64,000 bases of DNA from Pleurostoma richardsiae (lineage: Eukaryota > Ascomycota > Sordariomycetes > Calosphaeriales > Pleurostomataceae), in assembly GCA_030052745.1 (NCBI GenBank), contig JANBVO010000033.1:124001-188000 (forward strand). The letters are read 5' to 3'. The position numbers and the translations under genes are program-made. Below, in pieces: positions 10,192 to 20,814 of the stretch. Each line of letters starts with the position of its first letter. Position 1 is the first letter of the stretch. Below the pieces are notes generated by a model. That model made no database searches. It had not been told where the DNA came from and worked only from the letters and a program-made list of their open reading frames with translations.

Positions 10192-11160
10192 AAGTGGTAG
10201 CTTTTGAACGAGGACGGGACTTACATATGGGACGATGGGGAGTAGTCCTGGTTGGGCTCGCTGCCTATGTCGACCGAGCTACGGGACGGTAGACGCGAGA
10301 TGGCGCCGGCCGAGCTAGGAAAATGACTGGTCCTCATCATCGTCGTTCAGGGTTGCGGCTGCCGTGGCAGACGACGCGAGGGCTTCTTGAAACCTGTCAA
10401 TAAGGAGGCAAAACTGGTATCGCAACTATCGTCCTACATCTCCTTACACAAACTGCTTGTTTCGCCAATTGCGGGCTCCAACACCGTGCATCAATTTCGC
10501 CCCGCAAATTCTGCGCTGACCCTGGCACCTCTTAATGTCGTGTAAATTCCACTTCTGCCTCGCGGAAGTCGGGTCCATTCTTATCCGATAAACACGTGAC
10601 TACTTCAGCCGCCTGGACCGCGGCTGTTACAAACATTTAACCCCGCAGTGATGGTATGTTAAATGGGGGCTGATGCCACGATGATTCACTCCTGCGGGAA
10701 ACGCAACCGGAACCCAAAAAGCAGTGTGCTGTGACAACCGTCGCGCGGCTGACGGAGCAACACGATCTACCATCTAATAAAGGTGAGGACAACTTTTTCG
10801 GCCCCTACTGTGGGGCATCCTAAGCGTTTAATAATAAGCGAAGAAGACACTAATTTCGCGAACGGTGTTGGAGCCGCAATTGGCCGCAGAGTCCGTGCTC
10901 CTGGAAACAAGAAACATATATTACATAAGGCGGAAGCCGTTGTCGCTAACGACTGTAGCAGTGGGCATCTCCCAGCCTAGCGATGACTCAATCCAGAGCC
11001 AGATTTCGCTCCCTAGCCTTTTTTCGTACCCCTGCGACGCTGTATTTAGCATGTCTCTTAGGGGCAGTTTCGAGCTCCCCAGCTGCGACGGAAAGAGGAA
11101 CCCTTGTAAAATGGATCCCCAATGACGCATTTGCTACGTCCCGCTAGTCCCAGCCACTTC
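10192..11160. other. No supported gene
   Basis: About 1 kb without a convincing gene on either strand. Short frames only. I see no RNA gene or repeat. Confidence 0.45.
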
Positions 11161-11179
11161 TGGCTTCCTCATTTGGCGC

Positions 11180-11543
11180 ATTATCATATCTCTGGAAATG
11201 CATTACAAGCACGAAGTACGAGTGTGAGCACACTGTGGACCAGCCTTCGTTCTTGATCGAATGGGAAAACTGTGGGAGGTGCGGCGTTAAGCAGGCTGGT
11301 CCGGAATGGCTCGGACAGACGACAAAAAGAGGTCCGTGCGACGATTGTAAAGAGAATGTGCGTGGTGCAAGACGAAAATGGAAAGTGGGTGAATGCCTGA
11401 AAGGGGTAGAAGAATTGGCGCTTTGGGATCGCTTACAATTCAGGGAGACTTCTAGGTACATAGGTCGACTTTACCTCTCTGTCCATATCCAAAAACGGAC
11501 GCTATTGCCAGCATTCAGACCTGGCTTTAGCCATTATTGCTGA
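11180..11543 (+). CDS. Cys-rich fragment, zinc-ribbon-like
   Basis: A frame open from upstream of 11200 without a clear ATG and ending at 11543. It contains the Cys pattern KYECEHTVD, NCGRCG and GPCDDCKE, followed by a basic helix. Paired CxxC motifs suggest a zinc ribbon, like small fungal CxH/CxxC proteins. It is probably a second exon or a gene remnant, since the start is missing. No partner gene is adjacent. Confidence 0.35.
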
Positions 11544-11689
11544 TAGTCATAAGTACAGTTTGGTATACCTAAGTACAGAGAGTTGACTAAGCGATCACTG
11601 CCCCGCTCTACCAGTGCGAGAGCTATTTACCAGCCCACGTGCTTAGTGGCGAGCGGATGTCGTACGTACATGTAGCTAGGTTAGTTACA

Positions 11690-11971
11690 AAGTTTTATAC
11701 TCTCGTGAAAGATCTTTCGAAGTAGGTGCCTCAATACAATGTTGCTGCCTTCTTTGTGACAGTCGAAGGATGGAGCATGGACCGGAGAGTCGCGTTGGTG
11801 CTGCTAGAGCCTCCTTGTTGCTGAAGGACCGATCACAAGTCTCGCAGTCAAACGACGGAGGCGGTCGCAAGCCTTGCAGTCATAAACATGAGCCGGTGAG
11901 TCTTGTTTGTGCTGCTGTAGAGCCTCGTCACTGCCGAAAGATTGATTACAAAGTACGCAATTGGCAGCCAT
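11690..11971 (-). pseudogene. C2H2 zinc-finger protein, truncated and frameshifted
   Basis: From the ATG at 11971 it begins MAANCVLCNQSFGSDEALQQH, then DSPAHVYDCKACDR. After that the second finger continues in the next frame (SFDCETCDRSFSNKEAL), and its His part is read in the first frame again (QHQRDSPVH). This matches a fungal family of tandem C2H2 fingers with a CxxCxRSF...EALxQHxxDSPxH repeat. That family usually has more fingers and a longer C-terminus, absent here. At least two frame changes break it. The role of the family is unknown; nucleic-acid binding is likely. Confidence 0.6.
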
Positions 11972-12369
11972 GATGACAGCCAACACAGCTAGAATTCAGG
12001 AGCTCGGTCTTGACGTTAGGTGCAACTCTCCCGGGAAATGATGATTCTGAGGCGTGCCGCTTCCTCGCGGGGCAAGGCGGCCAAGAGCGGCACAAAGGGT
12101 GCAACCACTGACCACCTACCAGATCGGCAAAGAGCAGCTGAAACTCCTTATGTACACATTTACGACCCGTATCCACCGCTTGTGAGTGCTAGACTCAGGT
12201 TTTGTCGCAAGGGGCTAGGCGCTCCACATTTGTGCGGGGCCACTACAGCTCCAGGCTGCATATAAAGCAGACGTCTCTCAGCTTCCCGCAAATTCGAAGC
12301 TGTCCAAGGAAAGATCAACTTACCTGCTTACTTGTGCTCGCCGTTTCCTCGCGCTCGCCGTTTTCCGCT

Positions 12370-13398
12370 ATGGGCCAGCGCAAATACTCTCCACGCCGCT
12401 CGAGGCGACGTGGTGAGCATCCTAGAGCGTTCCACGGCGGCATCCGCTCGAGGCGTGATAAGTGTACGACAGATTTCCGACGCGGCATCCAGTTGCGCTT
12501 TGCTCGTACCAAGCGGAACAAGATTATCGACATCCCATCACCGACACGAGCTCTACGTAATCCTTTCACCTATCTCCCGACTGAGATACGTGTAAACATG
12601 CTTGGACACCTGTCGGATTTCTCTACACTGCTGTCCACCATTCTAACTCACCGTACGGTTCGCGATCTCTACTACGCCTTCGACCGTCAGATACTGCTTG
12701 CGATATTCCACAGGCAATGCAGCGAAGTCCGGGGATATAAAATTGGCCAGCCGTTCTGGTCACTTGTGTTTGCCATCCGTCACGATATCGTGAAGAGAGC
12801 CATTGCGGAGGAGCTTTTCGTGGCTGGGTGGCAAATATTTCACAAGAGAAACCTGGAGGAACTTCTTCTTCCTCTGGGGAGAGCGCTGGCCTGGTCTTAC
12901 TGTCTTGACAACCGCGAGAAGGATGCTGTTAACCTCCTGGAGGAGCTCTGGAGCGGTTCTCAGCGGTTCGTTCGCGAGTCTCGACCCCTAACAGTGACGG
13001 ATGGGATGTATCGCGAAGAGCTTCAACAGATGTGGCCTAAGGCAACGTTATCGCCGATAAGGGAGCTGCTGGACAACCTTGGGGTGGGTTCTATGTTCAA
13101 AGATGCGAAGGAGCTAGTCGACTTTGGCTTCGTTCTCAGAGAACAGATATGCGTGGCCGAGATCCAGGAAGAATCTCTTCGAGTATTCCAATCATCGATG
13201 AGCGCCGGCTGCACTACCGAGACACTGGGACAGGGGATACACTTTTGCGGTGGGAGCGCGTTTGTCGGGCTGGTCGATCTTGGTCGAATACCGCTCAAAT
13301 CATGGAAGGACCGGGAACAAGCTGCCTCAAAGGGGAAGAGATGCCCGCTGTTCGACACGTGCAACGGCCGAGAGTACAGAAGGGAGCCTTTCTGCTGA
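12370..13398 (+). CDS. F-box-like protein
   Basis: 342 residues from the ATG at 12370; the frame is open upstream but this is the first good start. The first 55 residues are Arg-rich. An F-box-like motif follows at about 60-100: FTYLPTEIRVNMLGHLSDF, then TLLSTILTHRTVRDLYY, with the usual LPxEI...L...L...L spacing. F-box proteins link substrates to SCF ubiquitin ligases. Many fungal members, like this one, have helical C-terminal halves with no known repeat. The remaining 240 residues are helical and end in a Cys-containing basic tail. No intron is needed. The next gene on the same strand starts 290 bp downstream. Confidence 0.65.
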   Translation: MGQRKYSPRRSRRRGEHPRAFHGGIRSRRDKCTTDFRRGIQLRFARTKRNKIIDIPSPTRALRNPFTYLPTEIRVNMLGHLSDFSTLLSTILTHRTVRDLYYAFDRQILLAIFHRQCSEVRGYKIGQPFWSLVFAIRHDIVKRAIAEELFVAGWQIFHKRNLEELLLPLGRALAWSYCLDNREKDAVNLLEELWSGSQRFVRESRPLTVTDGMYREELQQMWPKATLSPIRELLDNLGVGSMFKDAKELVDFGFVLREQICVAEIQEESLRVFQSSMSAGCTTETLGQGIHFCGGSAFVGLVDLGRIPLKSWKDREQAASKGKRCPLFDTCNGREYRREPFC

Positions 13399-13690
13399 GG
13401 AAGGGGGATGTGGGGATCGCAGCCAAACCCCGACCTCCGCTCCAGTCAAAGTGACACCTCCTTCGTATTACCGGAGTTGAGGACCTCGTTTGCAAACGAG
13501 CATATTGAGGCTGCATTTACTTTGCACAGGAGTGTACGCGGCCATGGTTCGCACTCTGAACCAAATATAGCGCGCACAAAAGACGAGCAGCAATTTACAG
13601 ATCCTCGCGATACAGAGCGCCGTCAACCGCGATCCTGGTCGGCTAAAATGCCACCGTTATCTGGTGTGAGATGCCATTGGTCAATCGCCG

Positions 13691-14743
13691 ATGGTGCACT
13701 GGTATCAGCACCAGCATCGCTCTGGCCAAGGCATCCAGACATATGATGCGGGACTTGTCGGCTCAGTACACCTCAGAACTACTGAGGAGCCTAGGGGGCC
13801 CTTCGTCACCATATACAGGCAAAATGAGCATTTACAGCACGGAATGTGCGACCACCGCTCCTATCAAGGTCCCATGCCATCCCCAAGGACCCCAGGGTTA
13901 ACCGCTTACCACCGTCAAGCACAGCAACTGGTGGTCGATCCAGGCGGTGCAGTAATCAGTCACGACTTTATGCCGGTTGCTGGAGGCGAGATCGAGGCAA
14001 AAAGTTATGGCAATGGGACGGAGCCGGTTCACAATCCCCACCACCCCGACTCGAGCGGATCACTTGTCTCAGTAACCACCAGTCACCACACTTCGGAGTT
14101 TGTACCGCCTTATGTTCCAGGCCGCCCACCAACAACGTACGAGTTTCAGAAACCTAAAGCGCCATCGGATTTTGCGTCAGGCAGGGTCACTTCATCACCT
14201 CAGGTAGCACAGGCACAGAAGACAGGAAAGAAGCGTGGTCCAGCGAAAGGGACGCCCAGACGACTCCGCTTGCCCACCGCTCAGCCGAGTCAAGCGGCGT
14301 CATCCCCGGCGCAAGTCAGGAGCAGCAATGACAAAGCCGTCTCTCCCAAAAGAGCACGCAAAGAAGCACCCGGTCCAGGGAATCGTCCAGAACCCATGAA
14401 AAGGTCCTCCGTGGCTATAGCCAAGTCACTTATCGGTCAACTTGATGTACAAACTCCAGCTTGCGGGAGTGACTCGCAACCACAGTCATCCAGACCGAAA
14501 GCGTCAGCTGACAGAACTACGGCAGAGCTCAGCCACGTTACAAGGGACTTTGTATCCACAATGGAGCCGGAAGAGCTAAGGGAACGATACAGAGAGCTTC
14601 TGGAACTCAATAGGGAGAGGCTAGAACACGACAAGAAGGTCTTGGAAGTGATGGAACGGCAAAGGGAGCTATGTCGGAAGGGAACAAAGCTGCTGCAGAA
14701 AGACCTGGACCTTAAGTGCCAATTCCTGGAGCAGGGCCGATAA
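13691..14743 (+). CDS. Uncharacterised protein with basic linker and C-terminal coiled coil
   Basis: 350 residues from the ATG at 13691. The first 170 residues are low complexity (Gln, His, Pro, Ser). Around residues 180-200 is a Lys/Arg/Pro-rich stretch, GKKRGPAKGTPRRLRLPTA, resembling an AT-hook-like or nuclear-localisation sequence. The last 70 residues (EPEELRERYRELLELNRER onward) form a clear heptad coiled coil. The plan suits a nuclear scaffold or a regulator's dimerisation tail, but I recognise no family. Another frame (13408-13746) overlaps its 5' end, so an upstream exon is possible. Confidence 0.55.
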   Translation: MVHWYQHQHRSGQGIQTYDAGLVGSVHLRTTEEPRGPFVTIYRQNEHLQHGMCDHRSYQGPMPSPRTPGLTAYHRQAQQLVVDPGGAVISHDFMPVAGGEIEAKSYGNGTEPVHNPHHPDSSGSLVSVTTSHHTSEFVPPYVPGRPPTTYEFQKPKAPSDFASGRVTSSPQVAQAQKTGKKRGPAKGTPRRLRLPTAQPSQAASSPAQVRSSNDKAVSPKRARKEAPGPGNRPEPMKRSSVAIAKSLIGQLDVQTPACGSDSQPQSSRPKASADRTTAELSHVTRDFVSTMEPEELRERYRELLELNRERLEHDKKVLEVMERQRELCRKGTKLLQKDLDLKCQFLEQGR

Positions 14744-14909
14744 CTCTCGCCGAGATTGTACACAGACCCCGTCACAGTGTACGTCGTCCTTGACGAGCAA
14801 CGGCGACACGTTTTAGGGGCAGAGCCCGACAAGCAGGAAAGTACGGGCAGCTAGGACGATCAAATTCCCATTGCATTTATGATACCGAGTCGGCAGTAGA
14901 GGCGCGTGT

Positions 14910-15179
14910 TTATGCCGGCGCTGGCGAAGGGGTCGCCCATGAGGAGGAGTTGACGACTAGCGTCTTACTGTTTGTCGACGATAACTGCACGAGGTGATCG
15001 CCGTTGTGGACATGTTGGAGCACTGTCTCTGGATCGTCGCCGGCGCGGAACCGACGGAAGATTGACGAGGAAGTTGCTAACTTGCTCCTAGCACAATATC
15101 TCCTGCACCTCGCCTCCCCTATAGCCGGCCACTTGTGACTTGGGGCTAGAGTTGATGAGGAAAAGAGGTTTCGGTACAT
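14910..15179 (-). CDS. Possible fragment of a fungal-type transcription factor
   Basis: An 89-residue frame from the ATG at 15179. Its middle reads SSSIFRRFRAGDDPETVLQH followed by VHNGDHLVQL. This resembles the linker after Zn2Cys6 DNA-binding domains (a helix, then 'ILxxIRxGDLLxQL'-type text). No six-Cys cluster is present, so it would be a fragment or a different protein. Evidence is limited to this pattern. Confidence 0.3.
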   Translation of the reverse strand: MYRNLFSSSTLAPSHKWPAIGEARCRRYCARSKLATSSSIFRRFRAGDDPETVLQHVHNGDHLVQLSSTNSKTLVVNSSSWATPSPAPA

Positions 15180-15633
15180 GTACCTTGGTCGTCTTATGGC
15201 CGTCTCTTGGTTAGGGTTATGAATGGATAAGGCCGCCCACTGCGTGCACAGAAATGTGCACCACGTGCACGAAAGTGAGCTCTATCATCGGGATAGGGTA
15301 GCGCACGCAGGAAACCACAAGCACGGGACAATAGACTAATGTAATGCACCCTCATTTACTATAAACGGCAATCTGCTTTATCAATCGTTGGTTTTAATGC
15401 TGGAACATAAAGCTAGGGGTAGGGAACATTTCTGCACTTTGTTTCTTACAAATATTTAATAGACATGTCCTTATGCTTGACCTAGGCGCACTGATTGAGA
15501 AGGAGCGATATGATGGTAGAGACACGAAGTAGGCAACTCCTTGAACACTTTAATGAGCGCTGACTTAGTTATATTTAGAAATGCCCAAGGCTTCGGAAAT
15601 CTGGGTCACAGTACGGAGCCTTACCACTAGTCA
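15180..15633. other. No supported gene
   Basis: Includes a short run rich in GTGCACG-type words (15235-15275). No gene or RNA seen. Confidence 0.4.
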
Positions 15634-15666
15634 TTGCAGAATGCTCACCTGTTTATCAGATCACCC

Positions 15667-16098
15667 ATGAGGTTCATTTCAGCTCGAACACGGGCTTGGT
15701 ACAACCAGAACGAATCGTGGAAGTTTGGTCGTCAGCAACCTCCCGCAAACCGAACCGACCCCAGCGTTATTGGAGAGACCAATTACCACAACTACGGCGA
15801 GGAGGACCCCGGCTTTGACGGCAATGCCTACAGCTACAACTCGACCTACCACGCCGGCACAGGCACGCTCCAGCTATACACGCACCAAGTCACGGGCCCA
15901 ACCGTGCCAGGGGGACGACCCGAGTATCACATGACGAAGCTCAGAGAGTCAGATATGACGGACAGCCTTGAGACGTTTGTTCAAGGAGAGGCGAGGGCCA
16001 CCGGCGGAAGCGGAAGTCACAATCGCCGAGAAGTAAGATGGTCGCAAGATGTGAAGGAAGGACTGGAATATATCGTGGTGTTGAAGACTGGGAGATAG
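15667..16098 (+). CDS. 3' part of a conserved uncharacterised fungal protein
   Basis: The reading runs from about 15683 (a TTTCAG acceptor ends at 15682) to 16098. An in-frame ATG at 15667 precedes the acceptor and is probably not the true start. The text is Asn/Tyr/Gly-rich: ARTRAWYNQNESWKFGRQQP, DPSVIGETNYHNYGEEDPGF, then YTHQVTGPTVPGG. From memory this composition matches the C-terminal half of an unnamed, widely repeated fungal protein; not verified. The expected 5' exons are not visible, so this is probably a truncated copy. Confidence 0.45.
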   Translation: MRFISARTRAWYNQNESWKFGRQQPPANRTDPSVIGETNYHNYGEEDPGFDGNAYSYNSTYHAGTGTLQLYTHQVTGPTVPGGRPEYHMTKLRESDMTDSLETFVQGEARATGGSGSHNRREVRWSQDVKEGLEYIVVLKTGR

Positions 16099-16995
16099 CT
16101 GAAGTGTATCGCGGTGGGGTCTGGGACGGTTGCGGGCCCTACATCTATCGTTTGTCTCCCTCCATTTCGCAAACAGTATGTACTAACCCTGGACAGATCT
16201 TCTACGAGGGCTCTGGTTGTCTGAAAGGACATATTGGCACCGTGCCGATGACACTAGAATATCCCAAGACAAGTACGATGACAGTCTACTTGGATGTCAT
16301 CTCATTGCAATGGTAGCCCAGGCCAGGACATCGCGTTTTATGGGTGTGCAGCCGCACGCGGCTGGTGACACAGTTCCTCTACGTGGCTCGACATGCTGCT
16401 TACCATGGGGAGGGTTCTGAGTCGGCTCGTGGCCGGGTTATGCGCTCTGGTCGTCGACGTTCCACGACAAGTCATGTGCGATGTGGAGCAAAGCACCTCT
16501 GCTGGATGTCCTGTAGATCGTATGCCCCACAATATACGATGGGTCCGTCCCGAGTCATGACAAGTCCGGTGCCCGCGAGTCCATTTGGGATGTCATGTCC
16601 ATGGTTGCGGCCGTGTCAACTGGCGGAAGCATCGCTTAGTACATCGTAGAGGTTACGGATGACAGCATCAGCGATTGAGGTGGCAATGGCAAGGATAGCT
16701 AGTGCTACACGCAATTGCAAGTGTCACAACCGTTACAAGTAAAACGGGTGCGTGTGTTGTTACGGCGGCCATCACAAAGCAGCCGGGATATGCCGCGTGA
16801 TCTCATGCCAGTTGCTCCACGTGACGTATTCTTCTGACGGGCTCGCAGCTACACACGCAAAGAGGTAGAAATGACTCATGGTCTGCAAGCGGGGCAATGG
16901 TTGCTAAGCGCTAAAACCCCTCGTCGCAGCAAACAACATCTTTTCGGGCATCACCGCGGTTTCGATTTATCTCTTTACGTCGCGCCGAAAGCTCT
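16099..16995. other. No supported gene
   Basis: About 0.9 kb with only short frames on both strands. No motif recognised. Confidence 0.4.
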
Positions 16996-17349
16996 ATGGC
17001 GTCGGTGTCCCTGGAGGACGCGCGGAGGGCCATTCTAGAAGATGGGTTCTTCGTGGTGACGGACCCTGTGGTTGGGGAACGTGTTCGGGAGATGGAGAGC
17101 TTGAAGCTTCCATACACGTCGGAATATGGCCTCGATTTCTGCAAGACCAATGTCCTTGACGATACGGTAGGATAAAAAAGACCTTCTTTACAAGTGCGAG
17201 CTAATGGTTTCTAGCGCATCCGAGGAATTCTCGAATCCTTTTTTGAATGGTCTGGCCTAGGTCTTTACCGATCAATTGGCCGCGATCCCGATCACAACTT
17301 TCTGTTTCTCGAGCGATCGTTCTGGAGACGTGTCGGTAGTATATTCTAG
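16996..17349 (+). CDS. Small two-exon gene, phytanoyl-CoA dioxygenase-like N-terminus
   Basis: Exon 1 is 16996-17166 and exon 2 is 17215-17349. The 48-bp intron begins GTAGGATA, has a GCTAATGG branch-like site and ends TTTCTAG. Joined in phase 0 it gives 101 residues. The start MASVSLEDARRAILEDGFFV followed by VTDPVVGERV resembles the N-terminus of phytanoyl-CoA dioxygenase-like (PhyH) proteins, where 'DGFxVV' precedes the oxygenase fold. The His/Asp iron ligands are missing because the protein ends early, so it is either a truncated relic or something else. Exon 2 ends RRVGSIF; a further intron beyond it cannot be excluded. Confidence 0.45.
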
Positions 17350-17404
17350 AGAAGGTCAGTAGGTATACAAGGCGAAAAGTAGAGAGGGGAATGCTAATGG
17401 TAGC

Positions 17405-17721
17405 TTGAGACACTGAAAGTGTTGAGGACCCGGTTGTCGAGCACGGCCTCGTAGAGCCCGCTGAGGATCATGGGCCCGGCGAAGGCGAAGCAGATGCCGA
17501 GCCAGATGGTGGTGCCGTGTTTCCGGGCAATGCTTTCTGAGGAGGTGTTGTTTCACTCTTGAGGTGTCGCTGAGGATAAGCTTAAAGCATCTGTTGTGCG
17601 TCTGCGAACCTAGCTTCCAGAACGGGCAGGCTAGCAACCGAGTGCTCTTGGGCGGCTTAGCTTCGAAGCCGAGGGGCCGAGGGAACGAGTGTTGGGTGGA
17701 GCAAAAGGTCCAAAACATCAC
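17405..17721 (-). pseudogene. Fused remnants: C2H2-like finger and a membrane-protein piece
   Basis: The upper part (17721-17521) encodes LACPFWKLGSQTHNRCFKLI then RVKQHLLRKHC. This is the CPFxK...HxxC...VKQHLxRKH finger common in uncharacterised fungal proteins. Near 17525 the coding signal jumps frame and becomes ARKHGTTIWLGICFAFAGPM then ILSGLYEAVLDNRVLN, which looks like a transmembrane segment of a different protein. Neither part has a proper start or end. It reads as two gene fragments joined by rearrangement. Confidence 0.45.
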
Positions 17722-17907
17722 AAAAAGAAGAGGAGCGACGCAAAAACATACAACACCAGGGATTCGCTGGTCGTCACCGACCTAACTACTGCTCTTTCTT
17801 GAATTATCTACAGAATAGAATCTCCATCCCTCGATAAGGGCCCCTTCTCAATCTTCAGCCTCCTAATCTCTATTGACCCAATCCATGAATCCGATACGAG
17901 TGGCAAG

Positions 17908-19444
17908 TCAAGGGCAACACTTCAAAGTGTCGCACGCGGTGCTGGCACTAGCACAGGATATCTGGCATCTCTCGCCACCCGCAATTCTCCTAGTCATCTC
18001 ACCACCCTCGCCGGTGCTGGATGCCGTGGCAACAGCCCTGTCAACAGACGCGTCAACAGACCCGTCGCGCAGTTCTGGCTGCAAGGTGGCAGAATGGATC
18101 CCGTAGGCGTGCAAGCATTCCATTACGTCCTTGGCCTTCTGCGTAAAGCTCTCCATCGTCGCGTTTTCCAGGACAATGTGAGCCGAAGCGATCGATTTCT
18201 GCTGGTCAAGTCTCCAGATATGCAACTCATGAACAGAGATGATGCCGGGGATCTATTTGCTTGGTTAGTACTCGGTAGTAGTTGAGGTGGATATTGATAA
18301 GCAAGGCAATGCTCATGCTTACTGATTCCATGTCTTCCTTGACGTGATCAAATCCAATGCCTTGGGGTGCAACTTGCAGCAGAATGGTGCCGCTCTTCTT
18401 GGTGAGAGGGAGGGCAGACAGCAGAATCATGATGCCGATGAAGACGCTGACCGCAGGATCGATGTAGTACCGCCCATAGCCCTCGGTCTGCCAAATGACA
18501 ACCGCCGCGACCATGACGCCGATGTTGTTGATAGCATCGCCAATGACGTGGATGAGCACACCGAGCATGCCTAGGTCTCGGTCGGACTTCTTGGTTACGG
18601 CCTTGCTGTGGTTGTGCTGGTTGTGGTTTAGGGAAGAGAGAGTGCCGTTGTGGCTATCATCGTGGGTGTGCTCGTGCCCATTCCCGTGGCTATGCCCATG
18701 GTCGTGGTCATGATCTAAAAAGCGGTATCAGCGAAACGAGTCTGAAAGTCTGCCCGATATGCCGAACAGCACTTACCGTGGAAGAAGGACAAGACCAGGA
18801 TGTTCAACCCCAGACCAACGCCGCCGACGATCAAAACTAGCTTAGGGTTCTCGACGGCTACCCAGAACGGCAAGTTAGTGGCGTATTTCGCAAGCGACCC
18901 ACGGGCAGCCGTGACTTACGGTCGAGGTTAACAAATCGTTCAATCGCCTGGACCAAGATGCTGACACTCAGGGCCAGGAGGAAAACACCATTAAAGAAAG
19001 CACCCAGAAGAGTGGCTCGCTGATAGCCGAACGTGAACTCCTTAGGCGCCGGCTTCTCGCGCTCTTGGATCTGTTCATGTTCTTGTCAGCCCAGCAATCC
19101 GAGAAATGTACGGGGAACACCCACCAAGAGAGCAGCCAGTGCGACGACGAAACCAATCAGATCACTCAACTGCATCACAATATTAGTTCTTCTCCAGAGC
19201 CAGCTGGCGACCGTGATATGATAGTCACGCATGGCGTGCCAGTGATACTCACATAGTGGAAGGCATCGGCGACCAGAGCGAGCGAATTTGTGATGAAGCC
19301 GACTGCGTATGGTCAGTCCTGTCACGTCGCGTTTTGGGCAGCATCTACTTGAGGCATACCAGCTAGCTCGACGATGAAGAAGGAGAAAGATACCGCGATG
19401 GTCGCAATCAGACGTTGCTTCTTTGTCAAGGTAAAGCCGGCCAT
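17908..19444 (-). CDS. zrc1: Zinc (cobalt) transporter, cation diffusion facilitator family
   Basis: Seven exons: 19444-19360, 19302-19253, 19169-19125, 19070-18920, 18857-18777, 18714-18323 and 18252-17908. All phases agree and give 382 residues. It belongs to the Zrc1/Cot1 group, which moves Zn2+ (and Co2+) into the vacuole in exchange for protons. It opens MAGFTLTKKQRLIATIAVSF. Metal-site residues are visible in TM2 (LVADAFHYLSD) and TM5 (HVIGDAINNIGV, the HxxxD pair). Between TM4 and TM5 is the family's His-rich loop (DHDHDHGHSHGNGHEHTHDD). The end carries the cytoplasmic HELHIWRL...A fold. It is complete with no damage. It lies on the same strand as the copper ATPase 1.7 kb upstream, with a MITE in its 5' flank. 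Confidence 0.93.
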
Positions 19445-19651
19445 GTTTCTTTGTATGATGCGGCTGGCTTCTGTGCACGACTTAGGAGCAAGATTTGTGA
19501 CGGTTTTCGATTGTGGAAGACTTGTGGTGAGCTGAAAGTCCGCTCGACGATTTTTTTTTGGCCAGAGGGTCCAGGCAGCAGGATGTGGGTCAGCCTTTTT
19601 CGATTGGCTGAGATGCAGTGGGCCGCGTGTGGGGCAGCTGGCTGCGAGCGA

Positions 19652-19981
19652 TACCGTATATACCGAACCTTAGCCTAACTACTTTTTGACGCTACCGTTA
19701 TCTGGCGCAGCCACAATTACCCTACTATACTATAATCGGTTGCCCTGCTCCCCCCCCTTTTTTTTTTTAGCAGTAGCGAGACCTACGCTCTAACCTAGTT
19801 TAGCATTTGCACGCTACAATCTAGTTGGCTTGCGGGTCGAGCACCGGTTGGTCATACTCCGGTGAAAAAAGGGGCGTGCTAGGCCAACTATAGTATAGAA
19901 GCGTGATTGTAGCTGCGCCAGATCGACGGTGGCGTCAAAAAGTGATTAGGCTAAGGTTCGTTTAGTTGAATATATACGGTA
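19652..19981. mobile_element. MITE with about 100-bp terminal inverted repeats
   Basis: The left arm (from 19664: CGAACCTTAGCCTAACTACT, TTTTTGACGCTACCG, TCTGGCGCAGC, ACTATACTATA) is mirrored at about 19960-19860. Differences are mostly transitions. The outer ends read TACCGTATATA and TATATACGGTA, so a TA flanks a CCG...CGG element, as Tc1/mariner-type MITEs do. The right arm has an extra 10 bp near its end. There is no coding capacity. It sits about 0.2 kb upstream of the zinc transporter start, so it may lie in its promoter. Confidence 0.8.
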
Positions 19982-19984
19982 ATA

Positions 19985-20800
19985 AGAGGCAGATCACCGC
20001 CTGAACTGGCCGCTGCCCTACCGCCGATAGTGGCTCCATGTTTGCAACCGTATCGTGCAAGCAGAAAGTGACAGTGACAGGAGCGTAGAATTGGGAACCT
20101 GATTTTGGTGAGCGACGACTCGGGCGATGAAAAATGGGTTGGGCCGTCACTTGGCTTGCGAAAACGCCCATCTGTGGCTGGCGGCGCAGGGGAAACGGGA
20201 CCAATCATGACCCAAGGCAGCGCGCTGAGGCTGACTCGGGGGTGCTGTCCAGTTCTGCGGCGCGCCCGCACTGGGATGAGAAGCTCCAATACATTGTTTC
20301 TACGCGGCGCGCTGTTGTCCGGCACGGGGAATAGAGCCGGCCGGGGGTCCTTCGCGACGCGGCCTGCTCCAAGCCGAAAGATTCCAGCGCCTCTGCAATA
20401 TACCTAGGAAACATATGGATGACCTCTCATATCCATGGGCTCCTTTTCACCGCAAACCCCACGACTCTCCCTGCGGAACCCCCGCCCCCCCATCCCCTTT
20501 CTCCTAGCCAACTCAACAACCTGCCCCCTCACCCTCTGCCACGATCGAAATTAGTCAGCAGAATCGTGGGTTGCACGGAAAGTTACTAACCAGGTCAACC
20601 AATCGACACTGCAGACTTCCAGGGTCTGGAGGATGCCTAACCCAGGAAAACGGGAGATCATCAACAACCAGCCCAGCGGGAGCCGAGGCGGCTCGCCCTA
20701 GATACGATGTATGCTAGAATAGTCATATGACAGATCACGGGTACTTTGTGCTTATCAGATTCTTAAAGTACATTGGAAGGATATGCCTAATAATTGGCGA
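19985..20800. other. No supported gene
   Basis: Weak frames on both strands (for example plus 20105-20407) without motifs. It includes a C-rich tract near 20470-20500. Confidence 0.4.
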
Positions 20801-20814
20801 GCACAAAATACATG

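Noticed and set aside
20105-20407. Overlapping frames on both strands as a gene
   Set aside because: No ATG with context, no motif, and neither strand is preferred.
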